Positions 50,290 through 62,518 of a stretch of DNA of 64,000 nucleotides are shown piece by piece. A model generated the notes under the pieces. It saw only the letters and a list, made by a program, of their open reading frames with translations, had not been told where the DNA came from and searched no databases. Position 1 is the first letter of the stretch. Each line of letters opens with the position of its first letter. Source of the DNA: Lethocerus indicus (lineage: Eukaryota > Arthropoda > Insecta > Hemiptera > Belostomatidae); contig JACDQD010000011.1 in assembly GCA_019843655.1 (NCBI GenBank), positions 5,374,604 through 5,438,603 on the forward strand, written 5' to 3'. A program made the translations under genes and the position numbers.

Positions 50290-53200
50290 AATGTTACTTC
50301 AGTATTCTAGGCAAAATAAGGAACACGCACTAAGTTCAAAAATAAGGCTTTAGACAGAGAGAGCCACTTGCGGAATCGTTTAATTATTCAGGACGCGTCC
50401 TGCAAATTTCGGAGTTCTCCCTAATCGTTTGGTTATTGAATATCAATTAGACCAGATTTCTCGGGAAGTTAGGAGTTTCTGGACAATATTACTGTATTCC
50501 CAGCTCCTGCATAATTGTCCATTATCAATATTGTGCGAGTGATAATAAATACTGGGCGCGTTTAAATTCGTTGCAATTAGAAATAATACGAGCGCTATTA
50601 TTTTCACATTAATACATGATATCCCCAGGCATTGCACAAAATAGAAGCACATCATGAGTTTCAGAGAAACGATGGTTTCGCCGTTTTTGTGCGCTCCAAA
50701 TTCGGAGACATGCTGAAAAAAAAAGTTTCGAATGTTTGGAATTGTACAACTGTTTGAAATATTCATTTCCCCTCCGGCAAGTTCAGGAGAGTTTCTCGCG
50801 TCTCTCTGCCGTAATTCAGAATCTTCCTCTTGTTCTATGACCGGGTCAATAATTTCCGTCGGAAAGTTTTAAAGAAAAATAATAAGTTAATGATAAAATA
50901 GTATCAATAACTTCGAGGGTACAAATTTATATTTCTCTTAAATTGGTTGGGCTCTTACCTCCATATAAAACCAGCAGGTGAATGTTGAGAAGGTAAACGC
51001 TAATTTCGATGGAAACGGGCTAATTAATATTTCAGCGAACGAAAAAATCATTAGGTTCCAGCCACAGGTCTGCGCACTTGATTATTCAATATACACGTTA
51101 AAAATGCTGTTTGTATTTCCTCAAAAACAAAAATTCCTGAAATTTTTTCTGACCTGATGACATTACTTGGTGGCGATAAAAAATTCACGAACTTCGGAGG
51201 AAACGACAAATTGTGAACACGAACGATTTTATTGACTTTACCGCGGCAAATACTTCAAATTACTATTATTGGAGGATGGTGATTGTTTCTACAGTAATTA
51301 TTAAAACCTACTGCAAATCTATAATGTTATAAAACATACTGGAATTTTCATAATTTCATTGCCATAATTTTTCCTAACTGTCACGGAGATAGAAAGTAAT
51401 AAACTCATTAAATATCGGACTCAGCTGTTTTAAGGATGATCATAATCTACACACTTTCGGATACGCTGTATACTCAGTAGCATTCCGTCAGTATTTCCTT
51501 GAGCAATGTATTTCCTCTGTTGCTGTGATGAAACGGTCTAGTTTGGGAATGGACAAACGAGGCGAAAAGGAATTTCCCGGACCCACACTGCAAATATCTC
51601 AAATTATCTGATAAGAAATAATCACGGTGATTCGTGATATCACCGCCGCGTCAAATAACAAAAACCGGCCATTATTATATTCGTTAGTTGGGACTAACTC
51701 TGGTTCGTCGAGGGGAATTCGCTATTCAGTTCTTCAGGGAAAGTTTCGCTCCCGCCCCCCACCACAGCGTGTATGAGTATCCGCGTTTTCAACTTCAACT
51801 TTCGAATGGGCCCTTTCTGTATGAATTACTACTACTCTTCCCAATCCCAACTCTTCTTTGGGCACTCTGAAAGTACAGTCATCAGTGGTCCAACTTGCAA
51901 GTATTGAAGGGGCAACTTCGGTCCAATCAGCGTCCGGATTCGATTCATGCCGCCGCGTATCCAAAGTCAGGGACTTTACTGGCTCCGAACCCGCCTTAAG
52001 TGCCTCATGAACTCTCAGCGGGGACAGTTCGGAATACTCCGATTTTTATCCAGTTATCGAATAAATTTACAGCTGAACTCCCGGAAGCGTGTTCTATTGG
52101 TATATAAATATGCGAGGCCGGGACCCCGAGGGGGAGTTTTAAACGCCCCGAATCCATTTTCTTTATCTCTAATACCGTTTCTCACGCTATCGCAATAAAT
52201 TTTAGGCTGCAGAAAGCCGGCCACGGATTGTTCCATTGCGGTTAACACCTGTGATCTGGAGAATATTAACCCGATCGTTCTGACGCGTTCGCACAATCGC
52301 CGCCGCAGTGCTGTACAGATAATTTGGGAATAACAGTAAAATTTTAGTAAAATAAAAATAAAAAATTAATTCTAACTTTATATTACAACGTATACTTACT
52401 ATTCGTACCTAAATTTATTATTTGCCACTTCGACTCACGACACCCAGTATGCGAAATGGGAGGTTAAAGCGGATTACGAATTCGTGTCCATATTCATTTC
52501 TGCTTGGTATTATATATATTCGTGGAGATAACAAAAATGTAACGGAACTGTTTTTTTGGTTATTATTACAATGTGGTGAATGCCGGTGACCAGAGCTTTA
52601 ATCAAAGTCAGATTGATTTAATCTGTCGCTTCAATAGAAAAAAAAGTATTACTTTTTTTAGTATAAATCCTCAATTACAATACAAACCCCTTGTAACATG
52701 CGTGAACGGTCCGGAAATCCAAAAACATGAAACAAATGAATGGAATTAAACGCAGAAAGGAACTCTATATCGATTGTGTAATTTGTTGTTAACAATAGAA
52801 CAGAATGAAACATTATTATTTTTTATTTAAAAATTTCTCTCTATATTCAAAACGAAACAATATATATTTGTGGTTTAAATGAATGAACATAATTTATTCT
52901 TAAAACAATAAATTTTTGTATAGCAGTGGCTATCACAAATTCCGCGCGTTTATGTCATATTATTGTTTTACGGAGTTTCGCGTTGCTTGTGTCTGTGCGG
53001 TTTTGTTTGTTTAGTTTTGATTTCTAGATTTGTTCGGGTTGGTATATCGCACATGCCCCAACCGGGCACTTTGCGGTCCTGCGCCAGCGACCCTTCTCAG
53101 CGACTTTGTGCAGTGAGCACCTTCTGTATGAATGAATGAGAATGTTTGTGTTTGTAGTTTATGTTAGCTGGCTCCGTGCTGTCGTTAGAACCCGTAAATT

Positions 53201-54813
53201 AACAAAGAACACTGGAAATCTCAGATGAAAAATTATCCGACAAATTTTTTAATAACACTCATGAATAACACCGCCCGGATCGATTTACTTTACACGAAAC
53301 AGAGGCCCTAAAGGATTCTTAATTCGCTGAATATTTATCGAGTTAAAATAAATAGTTTTCCCCGTAGGAAACTTCACCTGGAGTCAACTACTCGGGCTTC
53401 GTGCGACTTCTGGTTACGGATTCGTTTGAACAAGTCAGTGCACAGGAAACAATTGAATATTCAGACGGGAAAGCGCCACTGGGCTGGATGAACGATGCAA
53501 AATATTAAACGTTTGTTTTGTCTCTTCTCTTTTGCATGAATCCCAGGAAATGTGGTCCGTGGGCGAAAACGAGACTGAATATTCACATTTCGGCCGGTAT
53601 GAGACTGAGGCGGCCTTGCAAATTTTTCAGCGATCGAATGTACAAAATCTAGTCGTCCTTTATTTCGATAAGTCTATTTTTGTCCAGTGAAAGATTCGTA
53701 CATGCTTCGGGCCGACACAGCGATATTATTTTACCCTGAAGATTTTTCTGAAGATATTTTAAAGTAATATTGTCCGCTCTATCGACTTCTGGGCTGAGGC
53801 CAAACTGTCCGGCTTTAAAGGTCAGTAAAACTATGAAAAATGACCACCTCGACCGTTCACAACAAATATCAACAGTGGACGCTAATGTCAACTGAAATTA
53901 ACACGAATATTCGGTTTTAGCCGACGGTTCAGCGGACCAATGTCAAAATTCATCGAAACTCCGGTATTGAATTCCCAACCAACAGAGCCGGGTGGCGCGT
54001 GCTCGCGTGATAACGTTTTCGCCGTAATTCGAATATTTAAGTTCTTAACCCCCTTAATGCGCCATTTCTTAACCCAATTTTATAAGTTTTTTCACAGAGT
54101 CGCGAAATTTTGTATAAAAACTTTATTTGTAAAAACCGCCATACGACGTTTGCTTCTAAAATAGATTTCGGCGCATAAATCAATTTTATTGTAATTATGT
54201 AACTAACTCAAATATCAGATGCGGAGTATGTTCAAGAGCGGATGTAATGAAATGAGGAACTTAAACGCTTAATTCCATAATTCATTAATGATAATAAGTA
54301 TTATTAATGTCAAAATTCAAAATATTATAATTCTGTTTAAAGAAACTAACTAGAAAAACCTTATCCAATTGACGTTGTTATAAATAATATAAATGTGGCA
54401 TCTATAAGTTTCAAGATAAACTCTAATCTCGTTTTGTTATTTCATAACAATGTGATATTATTTCGGTTTAATTTATTTATTCTAATGAGGGTATCGAGAA
54501 ATTACATACAGGTAATTAGAGATCATAAGGTCTATTCACTGGCAACTCGAATTTTCAGTTGAGGTTTCCCTTGTAATATAGTGTTTCCTTTCCTTCGTAA
54601 TAATAGTGGCTATAAGAACAGAGTAGTATATAAAATAATAATCATAAATTAATGTAATAAATTTACTGGTTCTGGGGTGCTCCTGTTTTGAATGTACGGA
54701 GTATCCGATTTTCAGAAATGTTTGTCTCATTCACCGTTACAATCTACCGATTGTTTTTTTCGCCTATATCCGAAATTCCTTCCTGCGGTAATTCTTAGGC
54801 ATTCCTCCGTACA

Positions 54814-54888
54814 ATGTCCATCGACAGTATTTATGATCGAAACGTCCGGGACGACAATTTACGGCGGGACGTCGCAGCTAAAAAGCAG
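54814..54888 (+). CDS. Possible alternative first exon inside the Lkr intron
   Basis: An ATG in good context (ACA before it) opens 25 codons, MSIDSIYDRNVRDDNLRRDV then AAKKQ, ending exactly at CAG with a consensus GTGAGT donor at 54889. An in-frame TAG lies six codons before the ATG, so this would be a true start exon. The phase is 0, the same as the acceptor of the TM3 exon at 62370. It could therefore open a short Lkr variant lacking TM1-TM2, or belong to an unknown nested gene, or be chance. The product is hydrophilic and unrecognised. Confidence 0.2.
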
Positions 54889-57800
54889 GTGAGTTATCGC
54901 GACGTTAGAAAAGCGTAACGTGCCCGGTTTCAAATATCGCAGCAGCGACCTTTCGCTTAGCGCACGCATTTATTTATTTCCCGATTCCGTGTGAGCACTG
55001 TATCAGTTGTAACGCTGTCCGATGCCTGACAACCGATAAAAATATCAACTGAGACTCGAAAAGTCGATGCGGGCTTGATCAACTCCTTCGATTCCAGTGT
55101 GAAATATTATCAACAACAGGTATATTAGTCACCTAACAGAGGAACGAAAATTAGGACAGGCAGCACTTTTCCGAGGCACGAACTATTTCTATGAATTAAG
55201 TCATCATAATATAAAAATAAAATGGACGAAATTCAGAGGTTTTCATGACAGCAGAATACAAATTACCTAATAAGGCACTTCTTAATGTTTTTCATGGGCT
55301 TTTTAAAAGTCCTCAAAAATGAGTTTAATGAAACCTAATACAGCATCACAATTGATGTGGCCGCAATGGGTTGTTGCCGGGAATTATTGACTGATCGAAT
55401 GATTAACTGAAGAACAGAATTCATAGAGTAAACCGGAAGGGCATCCCTGCCTGTATAATGGTATTATACCGGAGATGTATGAAGAGGGCTTCGAGCCCCA
55501 TTGTTGAACATCACGCTCCATTTCCTAGAGCCGCGGCTGCTTCCCATCGATAACGAATTTGGAATGGTTGGAAATTTTTCTCGGATCCCAAACGTAAAAT
55601 CCCGTAATCATTACCGTATATTTTCACCGGCCGATAAATACGGTCCAGCTTTTGAATGCTCATAGCCGAATATAACGCGCCGTTAGCTTTCCGAAATCAC
55701 TTTCGAACTTAACGAATATGCTCCGCTTTACCTGCATATTTCACAATAGATAAAATATATGCTGATAAGAATATACTTGCCGATATGTTAAAACAGTGAA
55801 AATCCACTAAACAGAGAATTTAATTGAACAGAAATGAATGGGACAAATGTCCCACGAATTCAGCCGTGTCAGTACATCCAACTCTATTGTAAAAAGGAAA
55901 TGAATACAATGGGCATAAATCGGAACCGGATGGAATTTGGGATTATTTTCCAAAACAGAGATGTATGTACAATATTGAGGGTGGCGAAGCTAACCGGGCA
56001 CTCAGTGAAAAACAGGTGTCGGACCAAATTTCCTTGCAATTAGAACGTTTTTACTGTTGAGTGCTCTACTTTTTTGGTAATAATGCACTTTATTTTTTTC
56101 TTCTTTCCTTTAGGATTTAAGCTTTCCTGTCTTACTAATCCCAGTGGGAAGGAAACACGTCGATGTTTCTTCGCGATTCGTTCGTAAAAAGTATTTTCCG
56201 AAGAAAATCTGTGCGGCGTGGTAAGTGGGAAAGGCGGAAAGCTTCTTCTTTGCTTTCCTTGACCCAGAAAGTTTAGCCCGGCCCCGGAAGCCCGGCTGTC
56301 ACGCTGGAACCAATTAGGATAATGGACGGCCGGAACAAGGTCTGCGTTGAATATTCGCGAGCCAATATTGACGCTCCTATAAATACAGCGGGAGCTAAAC
56401 CATAAAAATGAGGAAATACTCCCCGAGCCCATCCCCCCCACCAGCAAACCCTCCTCCCCGGAGATGCCAAATGGTCAGAGTAGTTTATGGCAACATACCA
56501 GTTTATGGCATCTGGTGGCAGTGGTGGTTCGAGCACTGGGTTTCCGACAGTTGGAAAAAGTAGTAGAAACTACAAAAATACGAAATTATTGTGCCTCTAA
56601 ATTCTTTTCAGAACTGTATTACGTACTTCGTGAATAAAAAATAATTGCGATTCAAAATTGTAATTATTTGGTTGCAAAGGCACACAATAGGGACGTGATC
56701 ATTTTTTTAAAACATTTCGGTGTCAGATAATAATTATATAAAACGCCAAAATGAGAATAAATTGTGAATAACTTTCTTTACTGGGTACAACCAACGTTTC
56801 ATTTCATCTGCATTCTATAATTAAATTAATTACCAACGGAATCAAGCGGATTGCCTATGTAATGCCCTCCAGCCCCAGGGCAACAACCCTATGATTGGAT
56901 GGTTTGAATATTTCCTTTAATTATTGTTTCTTGAATTTAGTGTCTGTATTGTAAATGTACATGAATTGAAATTGAATTGTTCTGCCTCTAAAATGGAATA
57001 TTCATTACAATAATCCGTTTTCATGAATCTGAAATAACATTTTAACCATTCTAATGGTATTTTATTTTTAGTTAGTTAAATAAATAATTAAACTTTACCC
57101 AAGATAACTTCTGAATTTTCCGCTCTCCTTTCTGCAAATCGGACTATAGTTTATAAGGGGGATTCGTTAAATTGCAAAGCACGTTCAGCTATAAAACCAC
57201 ATAATACCCGAGTGCGAGGTTATATCCGAATTCATTGAAATGCAGCCGTTTTGAAGCTACGGTTATTAATTTTGTGGGAGTACAAAAGTCTTATTTATTC
57301 AACACACACAAATAAAACAAGCTTACTTATAACTACTTCAGGGGCCGTAATCCGTACTGTGTTTATTCCCAACACTACATGTATTCTCTTTCATAATATC
57401 TGCCAACAGAATTTAATGTTCGACATTAGAAGTGGAGATGTTTTTAGGAGGAGGTTTATAGTGTAAGCAATACGGAACTCAATATTAAGGCTTTATGACA
57501 GAATAAACATTGTGCAATAAGGCGAGATCTTATTATAAATTAGGGAGATTGAAAAGCGATTAAAGACAACATTTAGGCGGCATGGTTGTCTCAATTGAAC
57601 ACGAGAATTAGCGGATTTCGTCCAGTTCAATTATAACTCGATCCGTTCGCCAGACAAGTTTGATAAGCCCTCTAAATTCAAGATTACACTTTGAAGAGAG
57701 GTGGGGTAAATAAATCGGACCGCAGGTCAAAGAATGAGTTATTTCCCTGGACAGTATTAATTGGAAGGGCCAGAATTGATTTGATTCAGGTAAATTTAAT

Positions 57801-60800
57801 TTGGGAAACCAAACTAGTCTAATTTTCAAACTGTTGACTAATTTATTCGATCCTGATCAGGATATTTCCGCCTGTTGGACCATAAATTTCCAACCAGTGC
57901 CCATGAAATCTCCGGCCTTTTTTTTCATAAAACGATGCCTATGGACGAAGTTTAATTTTTTTTTAGTTCATTCTTTATTCCGGATGGTGGTGAAAGTTTT
58001 ACCCTCAACACCGCCTGGCCACTGGTTCTTTAACAGTTGTTTACATTCTGAACTAATTTGCTCGTCTTTATTGCGGGCAGGCTCTTACAATTGGTTTAGC
58101 CCCGTGAACCCTTGTTAAAATTTCCCCCGCTGGAGGAAATTCGAATCTCAGGCCGGCAATTATTTCATACATAATTATACAGTTATTTGGTTCTACTCGG
58201 GTTCAATTTTTTCCGCCGCACCTACAATAACACGAAGCATGAATTCGGTTAAAAATGATGATTACATTGCGGCCTTGGCATCGGGCAAATTAGGGCGGAG
58301 TTTCCTCCACCGGTGATCGATTATGAGGGATAGTCCTCGGATTTACCGTCCCGGGAACTTTTAAAGTCCATCACTTATATTGGTCTGATCAGATACTGCG
58401 GAAAAAGAAAGAAATTACTCCCTGGATTTTCAAAGCCCGCTTTAAATCCCTTCAATCTGCCCGACTGTCTACTCTGCATTGCTTTCAGTTTTACATGTAA
58501 ATATCATTTCTTAAATCTTGAAATCTTTAAAACTTGGAATTTTTAATTAAATTTTATAACCGAATATGCAGTACAATTTATAGGATTTCCCCCAGGAACA
58601 TACATTTCCTCAAATGTAATCTTACACATTCAATATGACATGCCAAGGTGGGTTTCGGCACTATGTTTTATAAGAATAACGATCGCCTTTACCTTCTAAC
58701 GCCGTACAAGGACTAGCAATAAGACTCATACAATAATAACTATGCCAATAAATATCTCCGGATTTTTATGTTCAACTCGCATTTGTTAAATTCAAATCCC
58801 CGAACCCGTTTATCCATTAACGGCAATGGAAGAATATCATGAAAATTTGTAAAAAAAGTTACCTCCCTATCGTCTCCAATAAAACATTTCAGACATTCCC
58901 CGGGGTCATGTAGTGATCTCAAGGTCATACCTCAGCCGAGGACCGCCGCATACCTCAGGGACCCCAGGCACGCCAATTTTCACATAAAGCCAATTTTCCA
59001 GAGTAGAAGAAATATCGTCCGCTGGCTGTAGAAATACCGGGAGATTAGAGATCGCGTGGAATTTATCCCCTATCAAACTCTAATTTGTTTCATATGTTGA
59101 AACATATGAACTGGTAGTTCTTTTAGCCTTCATAACTTCAGGGGTTAACATTCGGGCAGACAATTTCCCTTATTTCCCTGGGGGATCAGACGTTCTTTAG
59201 TCCGTGTTTATGCGTAAGATAATTCTGTCTTAAAATATAGTCAAATTGTATCTTCGATCTTGGCCAACGTTGGTCCATCTCAATCCCAAATTTCCAATCT
59301 GGTATGATATAAGTACTGGTTTATCAGAGAATGACCAAAGGTTAGTAGATCTCGTAGATCGAGATTCCGGGAAAGTTTCCACATTAAATATTTATTAATA
59401 ATTTTATAGTTATGTACCGTTTTTTAATTGAGTCAGACATCAGCCTGATTCGTTGTAAATTAACTTAGGAAAAAGAGTGTAAGCATTCTTGCCGGACGGG
59501 TAAAATTTTCGCCATTGCGAGCATAATTGGTAAGGTAGGCGATCCGGTGAAGTGACTTTTAATTAAATTTACCCACTCCATGGGGCCGGCAAAGAACAAC
59601 GCGTTTAATGGGGTAGGGCCCAGTGAAGGGGAGCCTCCCTTAATGTACCGGGCACAGAGCATGGATGTTTTAAGACTCGGATACTCATTTCCACCGTCTT
59701 TGTCTCCAAACTTACTCGAAAGATATACTTTTACCTCTCAGGCTTTGTGAAAAAGGATATAGGACCAAATCGAATGTTTCCATTATACGCCCGAATGTAG
59801 CAAATCAGGTGAATGAGGTAATAAATTGCGGTAATCAAATAGTTAAAAAAATTTCATATCTGATAACTGATTGGACCCCTCTCGGTTCCTAAGCAGTACA
59901 TCTAAATTGGTATTAACAGTGCACAGAATCGTTAACTACATATCAATTTCGCCAATAACAAGTCTAACGCCTTTTCCTCCGAAACCTTTTGGTAGTCAAA
60001 GAGGTACTCAACTTTCTGAGGGGCGGTGATATTTCTGCCCTTTATTTACTTTGTTGAACTTGCATTGAGGGTCTGGAGTTTAAGAAACTTTACTGAACTT
60101 GAAATTTGCAGGCAATTTCGCAGGCCTGCAACACAGCCTCGATTCTCGCTCATGATTCTCTGTCAATACAGGATCTTTAGATAAAATTATCTACCTAAAA
60201 GTTTTAAGTTCCTGAACGCTATATCTTCAATAAAGATTGGAGTATAATGAGACATTGCGCAATATCGAGGCCTGGATCGCACAGCCAGAATAAATTATAG
60301 AACCCACAAACCGATAGGATAATTATTATTCCGAAGAGACGTAGTGCATGCTATAAATAGATTTGCGGAATTATATCTCTTCATTACTGATTTATTGGAG
60401 AGTTTCCGATTTATTATTTTAAACTGATCACTTCCGTTAGACATTCCTAGTCGCTCTTATCAGAATGTCAGATAATTCCCTGTAAGGTGAATCAAATGCT
60501 CAGAAAAAATTAAAAGAATATCAGGTCCGAAATATATTTCTACCTAATTGTTTCATCAGAAAATATATTTTTGCAAAATGAGCTTCCGAGAAAAAGTGAA
60601 TAAAAGAAGTGTTCACATTTGATCGGCATCGAACCAGTCAGGCGCGAGACTCTTTCTAAAACGATTTTATATTTTCACCCGTTAATATTGCAGCTCGGCC
60701 CTAACGACTTTTCGATAATGAAATAGGGCAAATAGGAAACAAATTAAGGGCAATATTGGCGACGTCTCTGAAAAAAAAGGAGAGCGTGATGAGCGAACGA

Positions 60801-61303
60801 ATTCGGGCCCGGGTCACGGGCATAGGGCTAAAACGAAGTCCCCCCCCCCTTCCAAGCAACGGTGGGGGGCATTCGGACTTAACCCCGTTTTTAATCGAAT
60901 CGGCAGTTTCAAACAAATTAAGCCTCTGATTAGGTTTTCGAGTCCGACCAGTCTCTGTCCGGTTCGCAGTTTGAAAAAATGCGGGTGCAGCGAAATGTTT
61001 ATCGCCATTCAGCGATTTCAGTTTTCGATCGTATATAAATTTGAAGGTTTGTATTGATTATTGAATATTTCAAATGTGTTATAAAAAACATCTTGATCAA
61101 TTAAATACTTGGATATACCAAACACATGGATATAAAATGTGGTTGAACACTCTTTATTTATTTCAGCATTCAATGGGGCTCAACGAAAAACTGTTAGTGA
61201 AACACCACAAACGCTGTACTAGGGTTTTATAGCCTCCCCCTGGTTGTAATGCGGTAATCGAGGGTATTTCACTGATTTCTGAAGAGACTGCAGACATAAA
61301 GAA

Positions 61304-61423
61304 ATGAACGAACTTACGAATGAGTTCGTGACCGAATTTATGAATGGTTTGGTGAACGAGCTTGTTTCGTTAAACTTTAATTATGAAATCACAATAACGC
61401 TTACAGCCGTGTTCGCGAAATGA
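61304..61423 (+). other. Short repetitive ORF (39 codons)
   Basis: The ORF begins MNELTNEFVTEFMNGLVNEL and contains an imperfect repeat of an N-E-(L/F)-(T/V) unit. The DNA includes ACGAACT and AGTTCGT as an inverted pair. It lies in the Lkr intron about 1 kb before the TM3 exon, without splice or promoter signals. It is probably a decayed tandem duplication rather than a gene. Confidence 0.15.
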
Positions 61424-62369
61424 GCTTACGGGTGTCTGGAAATGAGCTGCAAATTTTCAATTAATGCTCCAATTACAATTTTTAATTCACCGGGTTATTA
61501 ACGAACTACGGTACGCTGGCAATTAATTATCGCTTCAATATTTAACCAGAGAAAACCCATTAAATCGCCATTATAACCCAGTCAATTCCTTTAGAGGGCG
61601 AAACGCCGTTTTCAATTGTTCGCCCGATTTGTGGAAACAAGTTAAGAGCGTATATTATAAGGTTTTGGCGCGAGAGAGACCCAAGGTAAAATGGACTCTG
61701 GCTTTTGTACAGTGGGGCCCGTTGTTCCGAAATCGGTTTTAATTGAATTTCCCAGAAAGATCCCACCATCGTGAAACTGTTAGTTGGGACCGGGTGAAAC
61801 TGTGCCGCAGAGTGTGGTGTTCGTATGGGCTTCCGCCTGTCAGAATTCAGTCCGTACAATGCTATCTCGCTCTCGGCCGGCTCAACTGACTCAATAGTAA
61901 TTCGGGTCCTCCGCGTTGTACTCCCAAGGTTTACAATTTCCAAGGACGAAATATGGACTACAGTGTAAATAAAATTCATATTTTCCAGACTGAAATGTAG
62001 CCCGAACCCTACTGTCTACAGCGAAAAGCAAGAACCGGTCGCCTATAGGACTGAACTCAGACAAGACCTAAAATCACGACAGTGATATATATTCAGCACT
62101 CACGTCGCCATCCCACGAATATATAAAGCTAATTTCAGTCGCCATTAATCTTCATTACCCTATTTAATTGTGGCCTCCCAGGCTGGTATATTTAAGTGAG
62201 TTTTGTCGGAAAAAGCGCTCAGCGTCGTGAGAGATTTGGAAAAAGTATTAATAGAGATAAATTATTATTTTCCACTGGAAGAAATACAAAACTTCTGAAA
62301 TGTTTTCCTAAATAAATTATTGCATATTAATTTCAGAAATATAATTTACATTCTCGATTTTCCGTACAG

Positions 62370-62518
62370 TTTCAGGCGGCTTTGCTCCAGCGGTGGAACC
62401 TCCCGGAATTCATGTGTCCATTCTGCCCTTTCGTACAGGTCCTTAGCGTCAACGTTAGTATTTTCACGCTCACGGCCATAGCAGTGGACAGGCACAGGGC
62501 TGTTCTAAACCCTCTAAG
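62370..62518 (+). CDS. Lkr: Leucokinin receptor, exon for ECL1-TM3-DRH
   Basis: This exon encodes residues 99-147 plus two bases of the next codon. It starts with FQAALLQRW (the conserved Trp of ECL1), continues with NLPEFMCPFCPFVQ, where C114 sits at the conserved disulphide position 3.25, and runs through TM3 (VLSVNVSIFTLTAIAV) to D138-R139-H140. That is the kinin-receptor form of the DRY motif; R139 is position 3.50. It ends in LNPL with a strong GTGAGT donor at 62519 (phase 2). Joined to the previous exon at phase 0 it gives PFQFQAALLQRW, a kinin-receptor signature as I know it. The remaining exons (ICL2, TM4-TM7, C-tail) are not in the window. A second AG six bases into the exon makes a tandem acceptor. 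Confidence 0.94.

Larger units (their letters stand above)
45423..62369 (+). other. Lkr: Lkr giant intron (16,947 bp)
   Basis: This phase 0 intron separates the TM2 exon from the TM3 exon. The donor is GTATTT, with T rather than G at position +5. The acceptor is CCGTACAG. If unspliced, reading continues 19 codons to a TAA at 45480-45482, which would leave a protein with only TM1-TM2. Contents: AT-rich sequence with a few GC-richer patches (about 47.0-47.2, 49.4-49.8, 51.9-52.2 and 56.2-56.5 kb), a SINE-like insertion at 50.06-50.30 kb, a possible alternative first exon at 54814-54888, and a short repetitive ORF at 61304-61423. The other ORFs on either strand (the longest 135 and 139 codons) match no protein I recognise. 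I see no nested gene with confidence. Confidence 0.85.

Noticed and set aside
50098..50310. 70-codon ORF at the SINE-like insertion
   Set aside because: The frame runs through the repeat, and similar scraps appear in the 28.3 kb copy; it is repeat sequence, not a host gene.
53186..53204. AACCCGTAAAT resembling the start of miR-100
   Set aside because: Only 11 bases match and no hairpin surrounds it.
61560..61979. 139-codon minus-strand ORF shortly before the TM3 exon
   Set aside because: No domain, no start or splice evidence, and unremarkable composition.
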